This document shows positions 1 to 8,599 of a DNA stretch of 64,000 nt, one piece after another. The position numbers and the translations under genes are program-made. The stretch comes from Paenibacillus sp. FSL R10-2734. GTDB taxonomy: Bacteria; Bacillota; Bacilli; Paenibacillales; Paenibacillaceae. Every line of letters starts with the position of its first letter. The first letter of the stretch is position 1. The notes below the pieces were generated by a model. It saw only the letters and a program-made list of their open reading frames with translations. It had not been told where the DNA came from and did not search any database. The stretch is taken from contig NZ_CP150170.1 in assembly GCF_037963865.1 (NCBI RefSeq), positions 2,852,001 to 2,916,000 on the forward strand. Direction: 5' to 3'.

Positions 1-2
1 AA

Positions 3-773
3 TGGGCCGATCCAGCTAACCAATGGAAGCCAAAAGCTTGGGTGGCACTTGATTTAAGTGGTTTGACATCTGCCGTGTATGAATATACTCGCGAGGTTCT
101 TGGGGCTTTACAGTCCCAAGGCACGCTGCCTGATATGGTGCAGATCGGAAATGAGATTACGCCGGGCATGTTATGGGGTGAAGGCAAGGTGGATGGAGAG
201 TGTGATACTCCGGAACAATGGGAGCAGTTCACTACGCTAGTTAAAGCAGGTATAGCGGGTGCGAAATCCGTCGATGCTGACTTGTCCATCATGATCCATA
301 TTGACCGCGGGGCGGATCATCCGGCAAGTCGTGAATTTTATGATCGGTTCTTAGAACATGGTGTCCATTTTGATGTGATCGGATTATCTTTCTATTCTTG
401 GTGGCATGGTACTTTGGACGACTTGCAGCATAACCTGAACGAATTAGCGCTGCGTTATAACAAGGATATCGTTGTGGTGGAAACAGCCTATCCATGGACG
501 CTGAATGCACCTGAAGGCTTTTCCATAATTGTTAATGAGGAAGCCCAGCTGCATAAAGGTTATCCCGCCACAGTAGAGGGTCAGGCTAAGTATATGAAGG
601 ATTTTATAAACGTAATTGAGAATACACCTAACGGAAAGGGCATCGGCTTTTATTACTGGGAACCTGCTTGGATTCCTTCGCAAAAGGAATGGTCTGTTGG
701 CCATGAGAATGGTTGGTCCAATTTAGCCATGTTTGATTTTGAAGGTAAGAAACTGGATTCGCTCCATTTTTAA
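3..773 (+). CDS. Arabinogalactan endo-beta-1,4-galactanase, GH53 (5'-truncated by window)
   Basis: Glycoside hydrolase family 53 enzyme, expected to cleave beta-1,4-galactan in plant pectin outside the cell. The frame is open to the first base of the window (WADPANQWKPKAW...), so the signal peptide and N-terminal half lie upstream. Visible family landmarks are the acid/base glutamate in IGNEITPGMLW, FDVIGLSFYSWWHG, the nucleophile glutamate in VVVETAYPWT, and the C-terminal GFYYWEP and ENGWSNLAMFDFEGK segments. The end looks complete, with no added module, and a terminator follows. A decayed relative of this family lies on the opposite strand immediately downstream. The family call is confident; the exact substrate is inferred from the family. 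Confidence 0.92.
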   Translation, partial: WADPANQWKPKAWVALDLSGLTSAVYEYTREVLGALQSQGTLPDMVQIGNEITPGMLWGEGKVDGECDTPEQWEQFTTLVKAGIAGAKSVDADLSIMIHIDRGADHPASREFYDRFLEHGVHFDVIGLSFYSWWHGTLDDLQHNLNELALRYNKDIVVVETAYPWTLNAPEGFSIIVNEEAQLHKGYPATVEGQAKYMKDFINVIENTPNGKGIGFYYWEPAWIPSQKEWSVGHENGWSNLAMFDFEGKKLDSLHF

Positions 774-791
774 GAATCTCTGGGATAGAAC

Positions 792-834
792 AAGAAGACA
801 GCCTATGGTTTAGCCATGGCTGTCTTCTTTTTTT
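792..834 (+). terminator. Intrinsic terminator after GH53 gene
   Basis: Twelve-base arms AAGAAGACAGCC and GGCTGTCTTCTT enclose a 14-nt loop and are followed by a T run. It ends the galactanase transcript. Confidence 0.85.
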
Positions 835-1021
835 AATTCAAAAAGGCATCCAATGCTAACGTTGGTTTTCCAGAAGAATCAAAGGCGCCCTTCGTGTAAG
901 CGTACCATGTCCCGTAACTCTCCGGCTCCCAATAGAACACGCCAAGCCCTTTGCCGCCGCTTACCGATTTAGTTTTGCTAATAATATCCGTAAGAAAGGC
1001 TTTAGCTGCTGAAGGTCTCAT
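833..1021 (-). pseudogene. GH53 galactanase C-terminal remnant
   Basis: A 62-codon open stretch encodes GGKGLGVFYWEPESYG and GAFDSSGKPTLALDAFL, the typical C-terminal end of GH53 enzymes. Nothing upstream on this strand continues the family: TAA directly precedes the first ATG, and there is no N-terminal part, catalytic glutamate or clear ribosome binding site. It differs from the intact gene next door at the corresponding region, so it looks like the end of a second, distinct GH53 gene left by a deletion rather than an inverted copy of the first. It converges on the intact gene and shares its terminator region. Confidence 0.75.
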
Positions 1022-1125
1022 TTACAAATCAATTAGGCAGATGATTAGTGGGATATTGCGTAAATGAATTTATACGAATGAATACTAAATGTCCATTTTA
1101 TGTTATTCAAATCGGGAAATACACG

Positions 1126-1155
1126 GAAAGAGAGTGTCCCCAAAGGGCGCTCTTT
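1126..1155. other. Imperfect inverted repeat
   Basis: GAAAGAG and CTCTTTC flank an inner CCC-caaa-GGG pairing. It lies between the GH53 remnant and the hydrolase gene. The following T run is weak, so it may be a poor terminator or unrelated to transcription. Nothing else is evident in 1022-1325. Confidence 0.35.
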
Positions 1156-1325
1156 CTGGTCTATCTGACTGTCTGGTGAGTAATGACAGCTTTTGCGTCG
1201 ATTTTTTAACCAGAATTTAAACAATCAAAGAACCTCATTTTAACCTTTGTCTTCTACAATTAATATGAAGATGAGTGACAAGGATGTCTACTTATCCAAT
1301 CTTTTGTAAAGGGAGCAACGCTAAA

Positions 1326-2309
1326 ATGAAGACGAAGAGAACGTTTAGATTTACAAGGATGATTCGAAACATTGTGCTGGGTTTAACCACAATTATGCTA
1401 ATAGTTGTGTTAGTGAATCAAGTACTTTCAAGGTACGAACACAAGAAATACCCTGCATGGGGTCAATATGTTGAAGTAGATGGAAAGAAAATGCATGTGT
1501 ATACAAAGGGGACGGAGGGTAGCGCCATTGTTTTGTTAAGCGGACTGGGAACGATTTCACCTGTATTGGACTTCGAACCCTTAATTAACGAGTTGGCCAA
1601 CCATCACAAAGTAGTCGTTGTAGAACCTTTTGGATATGGTTGGAGTGATATGACCGATAAAGAACGAACGGTGGAGAACATCGTAGGGGAACTTAGGAGC
1701 GTGTTGCAAAAAGCAAAGATAGATGGTCCCTATATCCTAATGCCTCATTCTATTTCCGGAATTTATAGTATGTATTACGCCAATAAATATCCCGACGAAA
1801 TCAAAGCTATCGTTGGAATCGATATCACCTTACCGCAAGCCGTGGACTATTTTAAGGAACCCGTTCCCACTATGCCCAAATATATGAGCTTGGTCGTGCC
1901 GAGCGGGTTGGCAAGACTTGCATCCTATATCAGTCCGGGCATTGTTTTACCACAGGCCGATGAAGGTACTTATACTCTTGAAAATCTAAAGATGACCCAA
2001 ATCATTACCGCATGGAAAGCCTATAATAAGAATGTAGTGAATGAAGCAAGGGAAATAAAGAACAATATTGCTGCTACAAAGGATATGGTCTTTCCGCCAA
2101 GTCTGCCTGTAATGATCTTTACGCCCCCAAGTGATAAAGTGAATGCCGATGGGAAATCTAATTTAACCTTCTATGAGGATCAGCTCCGTAAGCTGGATCA
2201 GCATCAGCTCATCATCATAAAAGGGCATCATTATCTGCATTGGACCCAATATAAGCAAATATCTGCTGACGTGAACATGTTCTTAAACAACTCTGCTGCA
2301 TTGGAGTGA
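1326..2309 (+). CDS. Alpha/beta hydrolase, membrane-anchored
   Basis: Protein of 327 residues with the alpha/beta hydrolase fold. A basic N-terminus and one hydrophobic segment (about residues 12-33) suggest a signal anchor with the domain outside. The core shows YVEVDGKKMHVYTKG, VLLSGLGT (oxyanion region), VVVVEPFGYGWSD, the nucleophile elbow MPHSISG (a non-canonical version of GxSxG) and a late GHHYLHW that can supply the catalytic His. The ATG at 1326 is chosen because AAAGGGAG lies about 10 nt upstream; an in-frame start at 1275 would add 17 residues without a good ribosome site. The substrate cannot be told from sequence. Confidence 0.8.
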   Translation: MKTKRTFRFTRMIRNIVLGLTTIMLIVVLVNQVLSRYEHKKYPAWGQYVEVDGKKMHVYTKGTEGSAIVLLSGLGTISPVLDFEPLINELANHHKVVVVEPFGYGWSDMTDKERTVENIVGELRSVLQKAKIDGPYILMPHSISGIYSMYYANKYPDEIKAIVGIDITLPQAVDYFKEPVPTMPKYMSLVVPSGLARLASYISPGIVLPQADEGTYTLENLKMTQIITAWKAYNKNVVNEAREIKNNIAATKDMVFPPSLPVMIFTPPSDKVNADGKSNLTFYEDQLRKLDQHQLIIIKGHHYLHWTQYKQISADVNMFLNNSAALE

Positions 2310-2718
2310 ATCATGAGGGAGCAAGCTCTCTCAACTTCATCCGATGGCCTTCGCTGAACACTTTTGTAACGTGCTGCCGCAAAAACTCCGTTGCAGTTCT
2401 TTGCCAGACATTTCTCTATTCGTAAATGACCCATCATAGTTAAGCAGATTTCCACAGGAAGATTTGTCCTGTTTATATATAGCAATGGTCACATCTTGCT
2501 CCTCAGCTAAATAAAGCGCCGTTTGCGCCTCAAAAAAACGTGTCCACCAAAACACAATCTAATGATGAAAATACTTTGTTATCTATAAATCACAAATATT
2601 TGAGAACGATTCTAAATTAAAATCACTGATTTATTCTTATTATATAGTTGGCGCATGTCTAGTTTATCCTTATAAAGGAACAACCCAAGCGACCAATTTA
2701 AGCATCAGGTCCTTTGGG
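2310..2718. other. Intergenic stretch without a supported gene
   Basis: Minus-strand open frames of 72 and 84 codons here (2337-2555 and 2231-2485) have no recognisable family and no convincing ribosome site; the second overlaps the end of the hydrolase gene. A short hairpin (GAGGGAGC/GCTCTCTC, 2315-2332) without a T run follows the hydrolase stop codon. Confidence 0.4.
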
Positions 2719-3052
2719 TTACGACTGCTGGATTGAAAGGTCAAATGCCTTTCCATCAATCTTGATCCAGGAATGATCGAAATACGGTTCATCCGGTCGC
2801 TGAACTTCTCCGATGCAAAGCTCCGACTCAATGCCTTGTTCGTTAAGCATCACATACATGATGGAAGATAGTAGATGACAAACGCCTGGACTTGGGTTCT
2901 TCTTAAAGTCGTCATTCAGCAGGAAAAACGTCTTATGGATTGCCGCTTACTGAGAATGGTTGAAAATTACCTCTTCCGCGACCTCGCTCCAAGTTTTCCC
3001 ACAGCAGCCTCCGCAGATTAGGATTTAAACAACAATGCCCATTAAGAAGAGA
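2719..3052 (-). pseudogene. Decayed gene, C-terminal part readable
   Basis: On the minus strand, 2946 down to 2719 reads as a plausible protein end containing GVCHLLSSIMYVMLNEQGIE, PYFDHSWIKIDGKAFDLSI and then TAA. The Cys-His and HSW-IDGKAFD pattern looks like transglutaminase-like or cysteine-peptidase-fold proteins, a tentative similarity. In the same frame an in-frame TAA sits at 2947-2949, directly followed upstream by GGCCGKTWSEVAEEVIFNHSQ, which still looks coding. Further stops lie beyond that (around 3020-3030). A GGGAGGAG near 3078 on this strand may be the old ribosome site. A broken gene is the best reading; function unknown. Confidence 0.45.
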
Positions 3053-3182
3053 TGTTTGTATCCGCTTACATAAAACTCCTCCCTTCGTCTTTTATAACAA
3101 AATTGTAAGGTGGGGTAAGCATTCCCGATACCAATAAAAATTCAACATTTCAACATCTTTGGAAATTGATTCAGAGCTTCAA

Positions 3183-3212
3183 GAGTAAAAATAAGGCTTT
3201 ACTCCCATACTA
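3183..3212 (+). promoter_or_regulatory. Candidate sigma-G promoter for spoVA genes
   Basis: GAGTA, 18 nt, then CATACTA. The -10 matches the forespore sigma-G consensus CATnnTA exactly and the spacing is right. It lies about 50 bp before spoVAA, whose B. subtilis counterpart is sigma-G dependent. Confidence 0.5.
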
Positions 3213-3263
3213 CCGTTATCTTGCACCGGAGCTACTTCACCACAACCTTTAGGAGGACTGCGG

Positions 3264-3920
3264 ATGAAACAACATTCTGCTCCCGCCATCTATATACAGC
3301 TTAAGAACCGTGTGTCGGTGCCCAAAGGTAAAAATATCACACTGGGTGATATTGCTTTCTTGATTGCTGAGCCAGAGCTGAAGGAGTCGTTGGAATCTAT
3401 TCTGCTAAAAGAGCCGGAGCAAAGTGACGGTAACCTGATTTTGATCGATCTGCTGATGGTTATTCCGCTCATCCATGAGCTTCTGCCGGATGCAGTGATA
3501 GAGCCGATCGGTGAAGGAAGGACGATTGTGCAGATTGAGGGGCCGATGGAGAGAAGGAAGCCTTCAGTAGCGATGTTTGTATTAGTGTGGCTGCTGTTAT
3601 TCTTTGGATCTGCGCTGACAATCATGAATTTCCATGCAGATGTAAACATGCTGGAGGTACAAATCCGAATTGTGGAGATGATAACCGGACATCGTGATGA
3701 GCATCCGATTGTATTTCAGATTGCTTATTCTGTTGGAATCGGTTTTGGAATGGTCATTTTTTTCAACCATTTATTTAAGAAGAAGTGGAATGAGGAGCCT
3801 ACACCGTTAGAAGTGGAAATGTACCTGTATCAGAAAAATATCGATCATTACGTCGTCAATGAGGAATACAGCAAAATGAGGCGCCGTGGAGAAAAACAAC
3901 CGGAGAATATGGAGGACTGA
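3264..3920 (+). CDS. spoVAA: Stage V sporulation protein AA
   Basis: Protein of 218 residues matching SpoVAA, a forespore inner-membrane component of the SpoVA machinery that moves dipicolinic acid during sporulation and germination. A soluble N-terminal domain (residues 1-100, starting with IYIQLKNRVSV and GDIAFLI) is followed by two membrane spans at about 101-120 and 150-170 and a charged tail. The ATG is preceded by TAGGAGGAC. It is 2 bp upstream of spoVAB and probably co-transcribed from the sigma-G-like promoter. The B. subtilis operon continues into spoVAC-AD-AE; those are absent here. Confidence 0.93.
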   Translation: MKQHSAPAIYIQLKNRVSVPKGKNITLGDIAFLIAEPELKESLESILLKEPEQSDGNLILIDLLMVIPLIHELLPDAVIEPIGEGRTIVQIEGPMERRKPSVAMFVLVWLLLFFGSALTIMNFHADVNMLEVQIRIVEMITGHRDEHPIVFQIAYSVGIGFGMVIFFNHLFKKKWNEEPTPLEVEMYLYQKNIDHYVVNEEYSKMRRRGEKQPENMED

Positions 3921-3922
3921 AG

Positions 3923-4348
3923 ATGACAGCACCTTTATCTCTGGGACTGAATTTATTGCTGGGGATTGCGGGAGGAATCGCAGTTGGCGGCGGGGTGATC
4001 GCATTATTTGTTGTGCTCGATATGGTGCCTCGTCTGGCTCAATTAACCTCTTCCTACGATAAAGTTCACTGGTACGAAGGTGCGATGGTTTGCGGATCAT
4101 TGGTAGGTACCGTAAGTGATTTTTGGAATTGGAAAATATCCTCAGGTCCTTTGGTTGAACTTGGTATAGGACTTTTTGACGGGATTTTTGTCGGGATGCT
4201 CGCTGCAGCATTGACCGAGGTATTAAATGTGCTGCCAATACTAGCGAAACGCTTGAATATGACACATTATCTGTTCGGGCTGTTAATGGCGATGGTGAGC
4301 GGGAAGGTCGCGGGTTCATTGTTCGACTGGTTTGTATACCGACAGTAA
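3923..4348 (+). CDS. spoVAB: Stage V sporulation protein AB
   Basis: Small polytopic membrane protein (141 residues, about four hydrophobic spans) with the glycine-rich N-terminus GIAGGIAVGGGVIALF and the ending MVSGKVAGSLFDW typical of SpoVAB. It starts 2 bp after spoVAA with GGAGGACTGAAG as ribosome site, so the two are certainly one transcript. It is thought to act with SpoVAA in the spore inner membrane, though its mechanism is not established. The next gene, 17 bp on, is the spoVAF-like gene. Confidence 0.92.
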   Translation: MTAPLSLGLNLLLGIAGGIAVGGGVIALFVVLDMVPRLAQLTSSYDKVHWYEGAMVCGSLVGTVSDFWNWKISSGPLVELGIGLFDGIFVGMLAAALTEVLNVLPILAKRLNMTHYLFGLLMAMVSGKVAGSLFDWFVYRQ

Positions 4349-4365
4349 ACGGAGGGGTTAAGTAT

Positions 4366-6507
4366 ATGAGTAAATATATTCACAGCGGTGATTCTGCGCC
4401 GGAGGAGGACCATCAGGAAGATAACGCTGCGGCTGCCGCAGCAATGAAGAATACTGCAGCGGATCTAGTTGCAGATCACACAGATGCTGATGTAGCTTCT
4501 ATGACCAGTGAAAGTGCAGATTCTGCGGAAAATGCTGTAGTAGATGAATCGAGTCTAGGTCAGCAGGATGCAGAGACGTCTGCGGAGCTAGGGACCGAAG
4601 AGCAAAGCACTGAGGCATCAGTTCAGCCGGATTCAGGTCAGCAGGATGCAGAGGCATCTGCGGAGCTAGGGACCGAAGAGCAAAGCACTGAGGCATCGGC
4701 CCAACCGGATTCAGGTCAACAGGATGCAGAGGCGTCAGATGAGCTCGGTAATCAGGAGCAGAACGAGCCTAGCAAAGGTTTTTTTGCCAGGTTATTCGGC
4801 TTAGATTCAGACTCGGAATCCGAAGGTGAGACGCAAGATCAGAATGCCCAGCAAGCAGATGGATCAGAGGCAGCAACGGGGTCTGTGGAAGAATCCCAAG
4901 CGACGCGAAAGTCCAAACCATCTAAGAAGCAAGCGTCACAAGAGAGCACTGAGCAAAAGGGAACCAGTAAGCTGCAAAAGAAACGCGATAGCGAGCGCTC
5001 CAATTCTTTAAAGGAATCCGTCATTTACTGGCAAGGAACTGATGAAATCTCACCTTCCCTGCAAGATACGAAACAAACACTTACTGAGGTAATGGGGCTG
5101 GGAACAAGCTTTGATGTCACATTTAGACAGATGTCCTTTGGTGGACATAAGACAGCTCTACTCTGTTTAAGTGGATTTACCAACACAGATGTAACCGATG
5201 ATATACTCAAACGTTTGACCTATCTCACATCTGAGAATCTGTCTACGGGTGTGCTGTCTAGCTTTATGAATGAATATGTCCCTCACATACAGGTGGAAGA
5301 GGGCAATTCATTAAGTGAAAGCATCGAAAAGGTACTAGAAGGTTTGAGCGTACTATTCGTCGAGGGTGAAAACAAGGTTATCATAATGGATACTCGTGCT
5401 TACCCTAGTCGAAGTCCTGCCGAGCCTTCGATTGATCGAGTGGTGCGCGGTGCGCGCGACGGTTTTACAGAGACTCTACTGAGCAATATCTCGCTTGTCA
5501 GAAGACGGGTTCGTGATCCGGGACTGAAATATGAGTTGTTTCGGGTTGGACGACGGACACAGACGGATGTCTGCGTGGCTTATATTGATGATATTGTTGA
5601 TAAAACACAGGTTAAATCAGTGATCGACAAAATCAATAGCATTGATATCGATGGCATTCCTCTGGCAGATAAGCAATTAGAGGAAGCGATTATCGGTGGT
5701 GGATGGAATCCATATCCTATGGTGCGTTATTCTGAACGCCCTGACGTTGTTGCCTCCAATTTGTTGGAGGGACGTGTAGTAGTGTTTGTAGATACCTCAC
5801 CCATTGTTATAGTTCTTCCGACTACGTTTTTTGATCTTTGTCAGCATGCAGAGGAGAATCGCCAGACTCCTTTTATGGGAACGTACTTGCGATGGGTTCG
5901 TTTCATCGGTATTTTTGCGTCGATGTTCCTGCTGCCGCTATGGATGCTGCTTGTCATTCATCCTGAACTAAAGCCAGCTGTGCTGGATTTTATTGGGCCT
6001 CAAAAGACCGCTAGAATTCCTTTACTCGCCCAGTTTCTTATTGTTGAGCTTGGGGTTGATTTACTGCGGATGGCTGCAGTACACACACCAACACCTTTAG
6101 GCTCAGCGATGGGCCTGATTGCAGCCATATTGATTGGTGATATAGCGGTACAGAGCGGTTTGTTTGTAAACGAGGTAGTTCTGTATATGGCTGTAGCTTC
6201 TATCGGTATGTTTGCAACTCCGAGTTATGAGCTGGGTCTGGCCAATCGAATAGTCAGGCTTGTGTTATTAGTAGCCGTTGCGGCATTCCAGGTGCCAGGA
6301 TTTATGATTGGAACGACGCTACTTACGATTTTCCTGACGACCCATCGTTCCTATAACTCCTCATATATGTGGCCGTTTATACCTTTTAATGCAAAGGCAA
6401 TGAGTGAAATTCTATTGCGTAAGCCGGTCTTAAGTTCGAAGACAAGGCCGTCTTTTAACAAAACTAGAGACAATACCAGAATGCCGCCTTCTCAAAAGAA
6501 TGATTAA
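4366..6507 (+). CDS. spoVAF: SpoVAF/GerA-family spore membrane protein with acidic N-terminal extension
   Basis: Protein of 713 residues. Residues from about 220 form a GerA-family protein of the SpoVAF branch: a soluble domain (YWQGTDEISPSLQDTKQ, RVVRGARDGFTETLLSN, RRVRDPGLKYE) followed by about five membrane spans (roughly 500-660). SpoVAF helps transduce germinant signals in the spore inner membrane. The first 215 or so residues are unusual: an Asp/Glu/Gln/Ala/Ser-rich low-complexity region with three 26-residue repeats, then a Lys/Ser-rich stretch before the core. B. subtilis SpoVAF is about 490 residues, so the extension accounts for the excess. The ATG follows GGAGGGG. As in B. subtilis, lysA follows. 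Confidence 0.9.
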   Translation: MSKYIHSGDSAPEEDHQEDNAAAAAAMKNTAADLVADHTDADVASMTSESADSAENAVVDESSLGQQDAETSAELGTEEQSTEASVQPDSGQQDAEASAELGTEEQSTEASAQPDSGQQDAEASDELGNQEQNEPSKGFFARLFGLDSDSESEGETQDQNAQQADGSEAATGSVEESQATRKSKPSKKQASQESTEQKGTSKLQKKRDSERSNSLKESVIYWQGTDEISPSLQDTKQTLTEVMGLGTSFDVTFRQMSFGGHKTALLCLSGFTNTDVTDDILKRLTYLTSENLSTGVLSSFMNEYVPHIQVEEGNSLSESIEKVLEGLSVLFVEGENKVIIMDTRAYPSRSPAEPSIDRVVRGARDGFTETLLSNISLVRRRVRDPGLKYELFRVGRRTQTDVCVAYIDDIVDKTQVKSVIDKINSIDIDGIPLADKQLEEAIIGGGWNPYPMVRYSERPDVVASNLLEGRVVVFVDTSPIVIVLPTTFFDLCQHAEENRQTPFMGTYLRWVRFIGIFASMFLLPLWMLLVIHPELKPAVLDFIGPQKTARIPLLAQFLIVELGVDLLRMAAVHTPTPLGSAMGLIAAILIGDIAVQSGLFVNEVVLYMAVASIGMFATPSYELGLANRIVRLVLLVAVAAFQVPGFMIGTTLLTIFLTTHRSYNSSYMWPFIPFNAKAMSEILLRKPVLSSKTRPSFNKTRDNTRMPPSQKND
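4558..4745 (+). repeat. In-frame 78-bp tandem repeat (26 codons)
   Basis: Units begin at 4558, 4636 and 4714, each opening with GGTCA(G/A)CAGGATGCAGAG. The first two are full length and nearly identical; the third diverges after about 35 bp. The unit is a multiple of three, so copy number can change without breaking the frame. Confidence 0.9.
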
Positions 6508-6633
6508 CAGTCGCAGGAAAATACAAAACTACTGCAAATTAGTCCATTCAATGGAGTTCCCACTGTCTGTTATACTGAATACACTAAGACAGGGTGGAAC
6601 CTTGATATTCCACAGAAATTGGAGGACTAAAGA

Positions 6634-7968
6634 ATGTTTCTACACGGTACTAGCCGAATTAATGATGCTGGGCATCTGGAGATCGGCGGATGTGATGTAA
6701 CTGAATTGAAAGCGGAATATGGAACCCCGCTATATATATTGGACGAGCAATTGGTTAGACAACGTTGCCGGGAATATATGGATGCTTTTAAAGCCTCTGG
6801 ACTTGGTTTCCAAGTAGCTTACGCAAGCAAGGCGTTTTCAGTGATGGCAATGGTACGTTTGGCTGATGAGGAAGGCTTGTCGCTTGATGTTGTATCTGAT
6901 GGCGAGCTTTATACAGCTTTGCAAGCTGGCTTTCCTGCTGAACGTATACATTTTCATGGCAACAATAAGACGTCCGAAGAGATCGAAATGGCGATTGATG
7001 CCGGGATTGGCTGCTTTGTAGTCGATAATCTGGTAGAGCTTAACCTTTTGCAGTCGATTGCTGCACGCAAGGAAGTTACGGTTAACATCTTACTACGTGT
7101 GACACCAGGTGTTGAAGCACATACGCATGAGTACATTACAACAGGTCAGACTGATTCCAAATTCGGTTTTGATATCGGTAATGGATCGGCTTATGAAGCA
7201 GTTAAAGCGGCAGCTAGCAAAAAGAACTTAACGCTGCTTGGCCTACATTCCCATATCGGTTCTCAAATTTTTGAAACAGATGGATTCCAGCTTGCTGTTG
7301 AACGTGTAGCGAGTTTTGCTCGTAGTGTTAAAGAAGGCTTGGATGTGGACTTCCGTGTAGTAAACCTAGGTGGAGGTTTCGGCATTCGTTATGTTGAGGG
7401 AGATACTCCGTTACATGTTTCTGAATATGTTGCGGCGATTACGGATGCAGTGAAGACTCATTTTGCTGGAATTTATAATGCTTTGCCTGAAATTTGGGTA
7501 GAACCGGGCCGTAGCATTGTTGGAGATGCAGGTACTACACTTTATACAGTAGGTACTAACAAGGATATTCCAGGCGTGCGTAAGTACGTTGCGGTAGATG
7601 GCGGAATGACCGATAATCCACGCCCTGCATTGTACCAGTCTAAATATGAGGCAGTACTTGCTAATCGTGCGAATGAAGAAGCTACAGAGACCGTCTCCAT
7701 CGCTGGTAAATGCTGCGAGAGCGGAGACATGTTGATCTGGGATGTAGAGCTGCCACAGGCTGAAAGCGGCGATCTGTTGGCTGTAGCTTGCACAGGTGCT
7801 TACAATTACTCCATGGCGAGCAACTATAACCGGCTTCGTCGTCCAGCTTTAGTGTTCGTTCAGAACGGACAAAGCGATCTTGTAGTGCGTCGTGAAAGCT
7901 ACAATGATCTTATTGCCAACGATATTGTTCCTGAGCGTATCGCTAAACAAGCCGCTGTTGCCAAGTAA
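6634..7968 (+). CDS. lysA: Diaminopimelate decarboxylase
   Basis: Fold-type III PLP enzyme of 444 residues that decarboxylates meso-diaminopimelate to L-lysine, the last step of lysine synthesis. Visible landmarks are the PLP lysine in YASKAFS (K66), HSHIGSQI, the phosphate-binding NLGGGFGI, EPGRS, and CCESGDML near the C-terminus, with its active-site Cys and substrate-binding residues. The length is normal for the family. The ATG has TTGGAGGAC upstream. No lysine riboswitch is visible in the 126-bp gap before it; a hairpin GTGGAA/TTCCAC (about 6594-6613) is present there. The gene is downstream of the spoVA genes as in Bacillus. Confidence 0.96.
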   Translation: MFLHGTSRINDAGHLEIGGCDVTELKAEYGTPLYILDEQLVRQRCREYMDAFKASGLGFQVAYASKAFSVMAMVRLADEEGLSLDVVSDGELYTALQAGFPAERIHFHGNNKTSEEIEMAIDAGIGCFVVDNLVELNLLQSIAARKEVTVNILLRVTPGVEAHTHEYITTGQTDSKFGFDIGNGSAYEAVKAAASKKNLTLLGLHSHIGSQIFETDGFQLAVERVASFARSVKEGLDVDFRVVNLGGGFGIRYVEGDTPLHVSEYVAAITDAVKTHFAGIYNALPEIWVEPGRSIVGDAGTTLYTVGTNKDIPGVRKYVAVDGGMTDNPRPALYQSKYEAVLANRANEEATETVSIAGKCCESGDMLIWDVELPQAESGDLLAVACTGAYNYSMASNYNRLRRPALVFVQNGQSDLVVRRESYNDLIANDIVPERIAKQAAVAK

Positions 7969-8010
7969 CAATCGCTACTGTAAGTAGGGAATATTAGTGA
8001 GGCATAAAGA

Positions 8011-8042
8011 GCAAGTAGGAATTACTCCTACTTGCTTTGCTT
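8011..8042 (+). terminator. Intrinsic terminator after lysA
   Basis: Perfect 10-bp arms GCAAGTAGGA and TCCTACTTGC with a 5-nt loop, followed by TTTGCTTTG. Confidence 0.75.
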
Positions 8043-8112
8043 TGTGCGTGGTTTCATAGTAATATAATTGAGGTATTCTAATTTTGTTTATTTTGAAAGG
8101 GGTCATTTACAT

Positions 8113-8544
8113 ATGGCAAAGCAAGCGAAAATTACTCTTGAAAATGGCGGCGTTGTGCTGATTGACTTGTTCGATCAAGACGCACCAAACACTGTAGCTA
8201 ACTTTGAAAAGCTAGCAAAAGATGGTTTCTACAATGGATTGACATTCCACCGTGTTATCCCTGGTTTTGTAGCTCAAGGCGGATGTCCTAACGGAACTGG
8301 ATCTGGCGGTCCTGGGTACACAATCAACTGCGAGATCAACCCAAACAAACACGAGCGCGGAACACTTGCAATGGCTCATGCGGGTAAGAACACAGGCGGA
8401 AGCCAGTTCTACATCTGCTACGCACCGCAACCACACTTGGATGGAGTACACACTGTATTCGGTAAAGTAGTGGAAGGTATGGAGCTTGTTGATACTTTCA
8501 AAGGACGCGACAAAATGACTTCGGTAGAAATTATCGAAGCGTAA
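8113..8544 (+). CDS. ppiB: Peptidyl-prolyl cis-trans isomerase, cyclophilin type
   Basis: Cyclophilin of 143 residues that speeds proline isomerisation during protein folding in the cytoplasm. It has no signal peptide. Conserved active-site segments are FHRVIPGFVAQGG (catalytic Arg and Phe), AMAHAGKNTGGSQFYI and HLDGVHTVFGKV. The ATG at 8113 is preferred over an in-frame start at 8068 because GAAAGGGGTC lies in front of it and the protein then begins MAKQAKITLENGG, as in relatives. It follows lysA as in B. subtilis but has its own terminator on each side, so it is probably monocistronic. Confidence 0.95.
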   Translation: MAKQAKITLENGGVVLIDLFDQDAPNTVANFEKLAKDGFYNGLTFHRVIPGFVAQGGCPNGTGSGGPGYTINCEINPNKHERGTLAMAHAGKNTGGSQFYICYAPQPHLDGVHTVFGKVVEGMELVDTFKGRDKMTSVEIIEA

Positions 8545-8558
8545 GATTTAGAAATTTA

Positions 8559-8599
8559 AAAAGGCTAGTCTCCGAATTATCGGAGGCTGGCCTTTTTTT
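8559..8599. terminator. Bidirectional terminator, ppiB / membrane protein gene
   Basis: AAAAAGGC(T/C)AG-CTCCGA and CGGAG-CTGGCCTTTTTTT form a long stem with A and T tracts on opposite sides. It overlaps the last codons of the minus-strand gene. Confidence 0.85.

Noticed and set aside
2231..2555. Two overlapping minus-strand frames after the hydrolase gene
   Set aside because: No recognisable family, no clear ribosome site, and one overlaps the hydrolase coding sequence; too weak to call.
6508..6633. Lysine riboswitch before lysA
   Set aside because: None of the conserved L-box sequence blocks is present, and the gap is too short.
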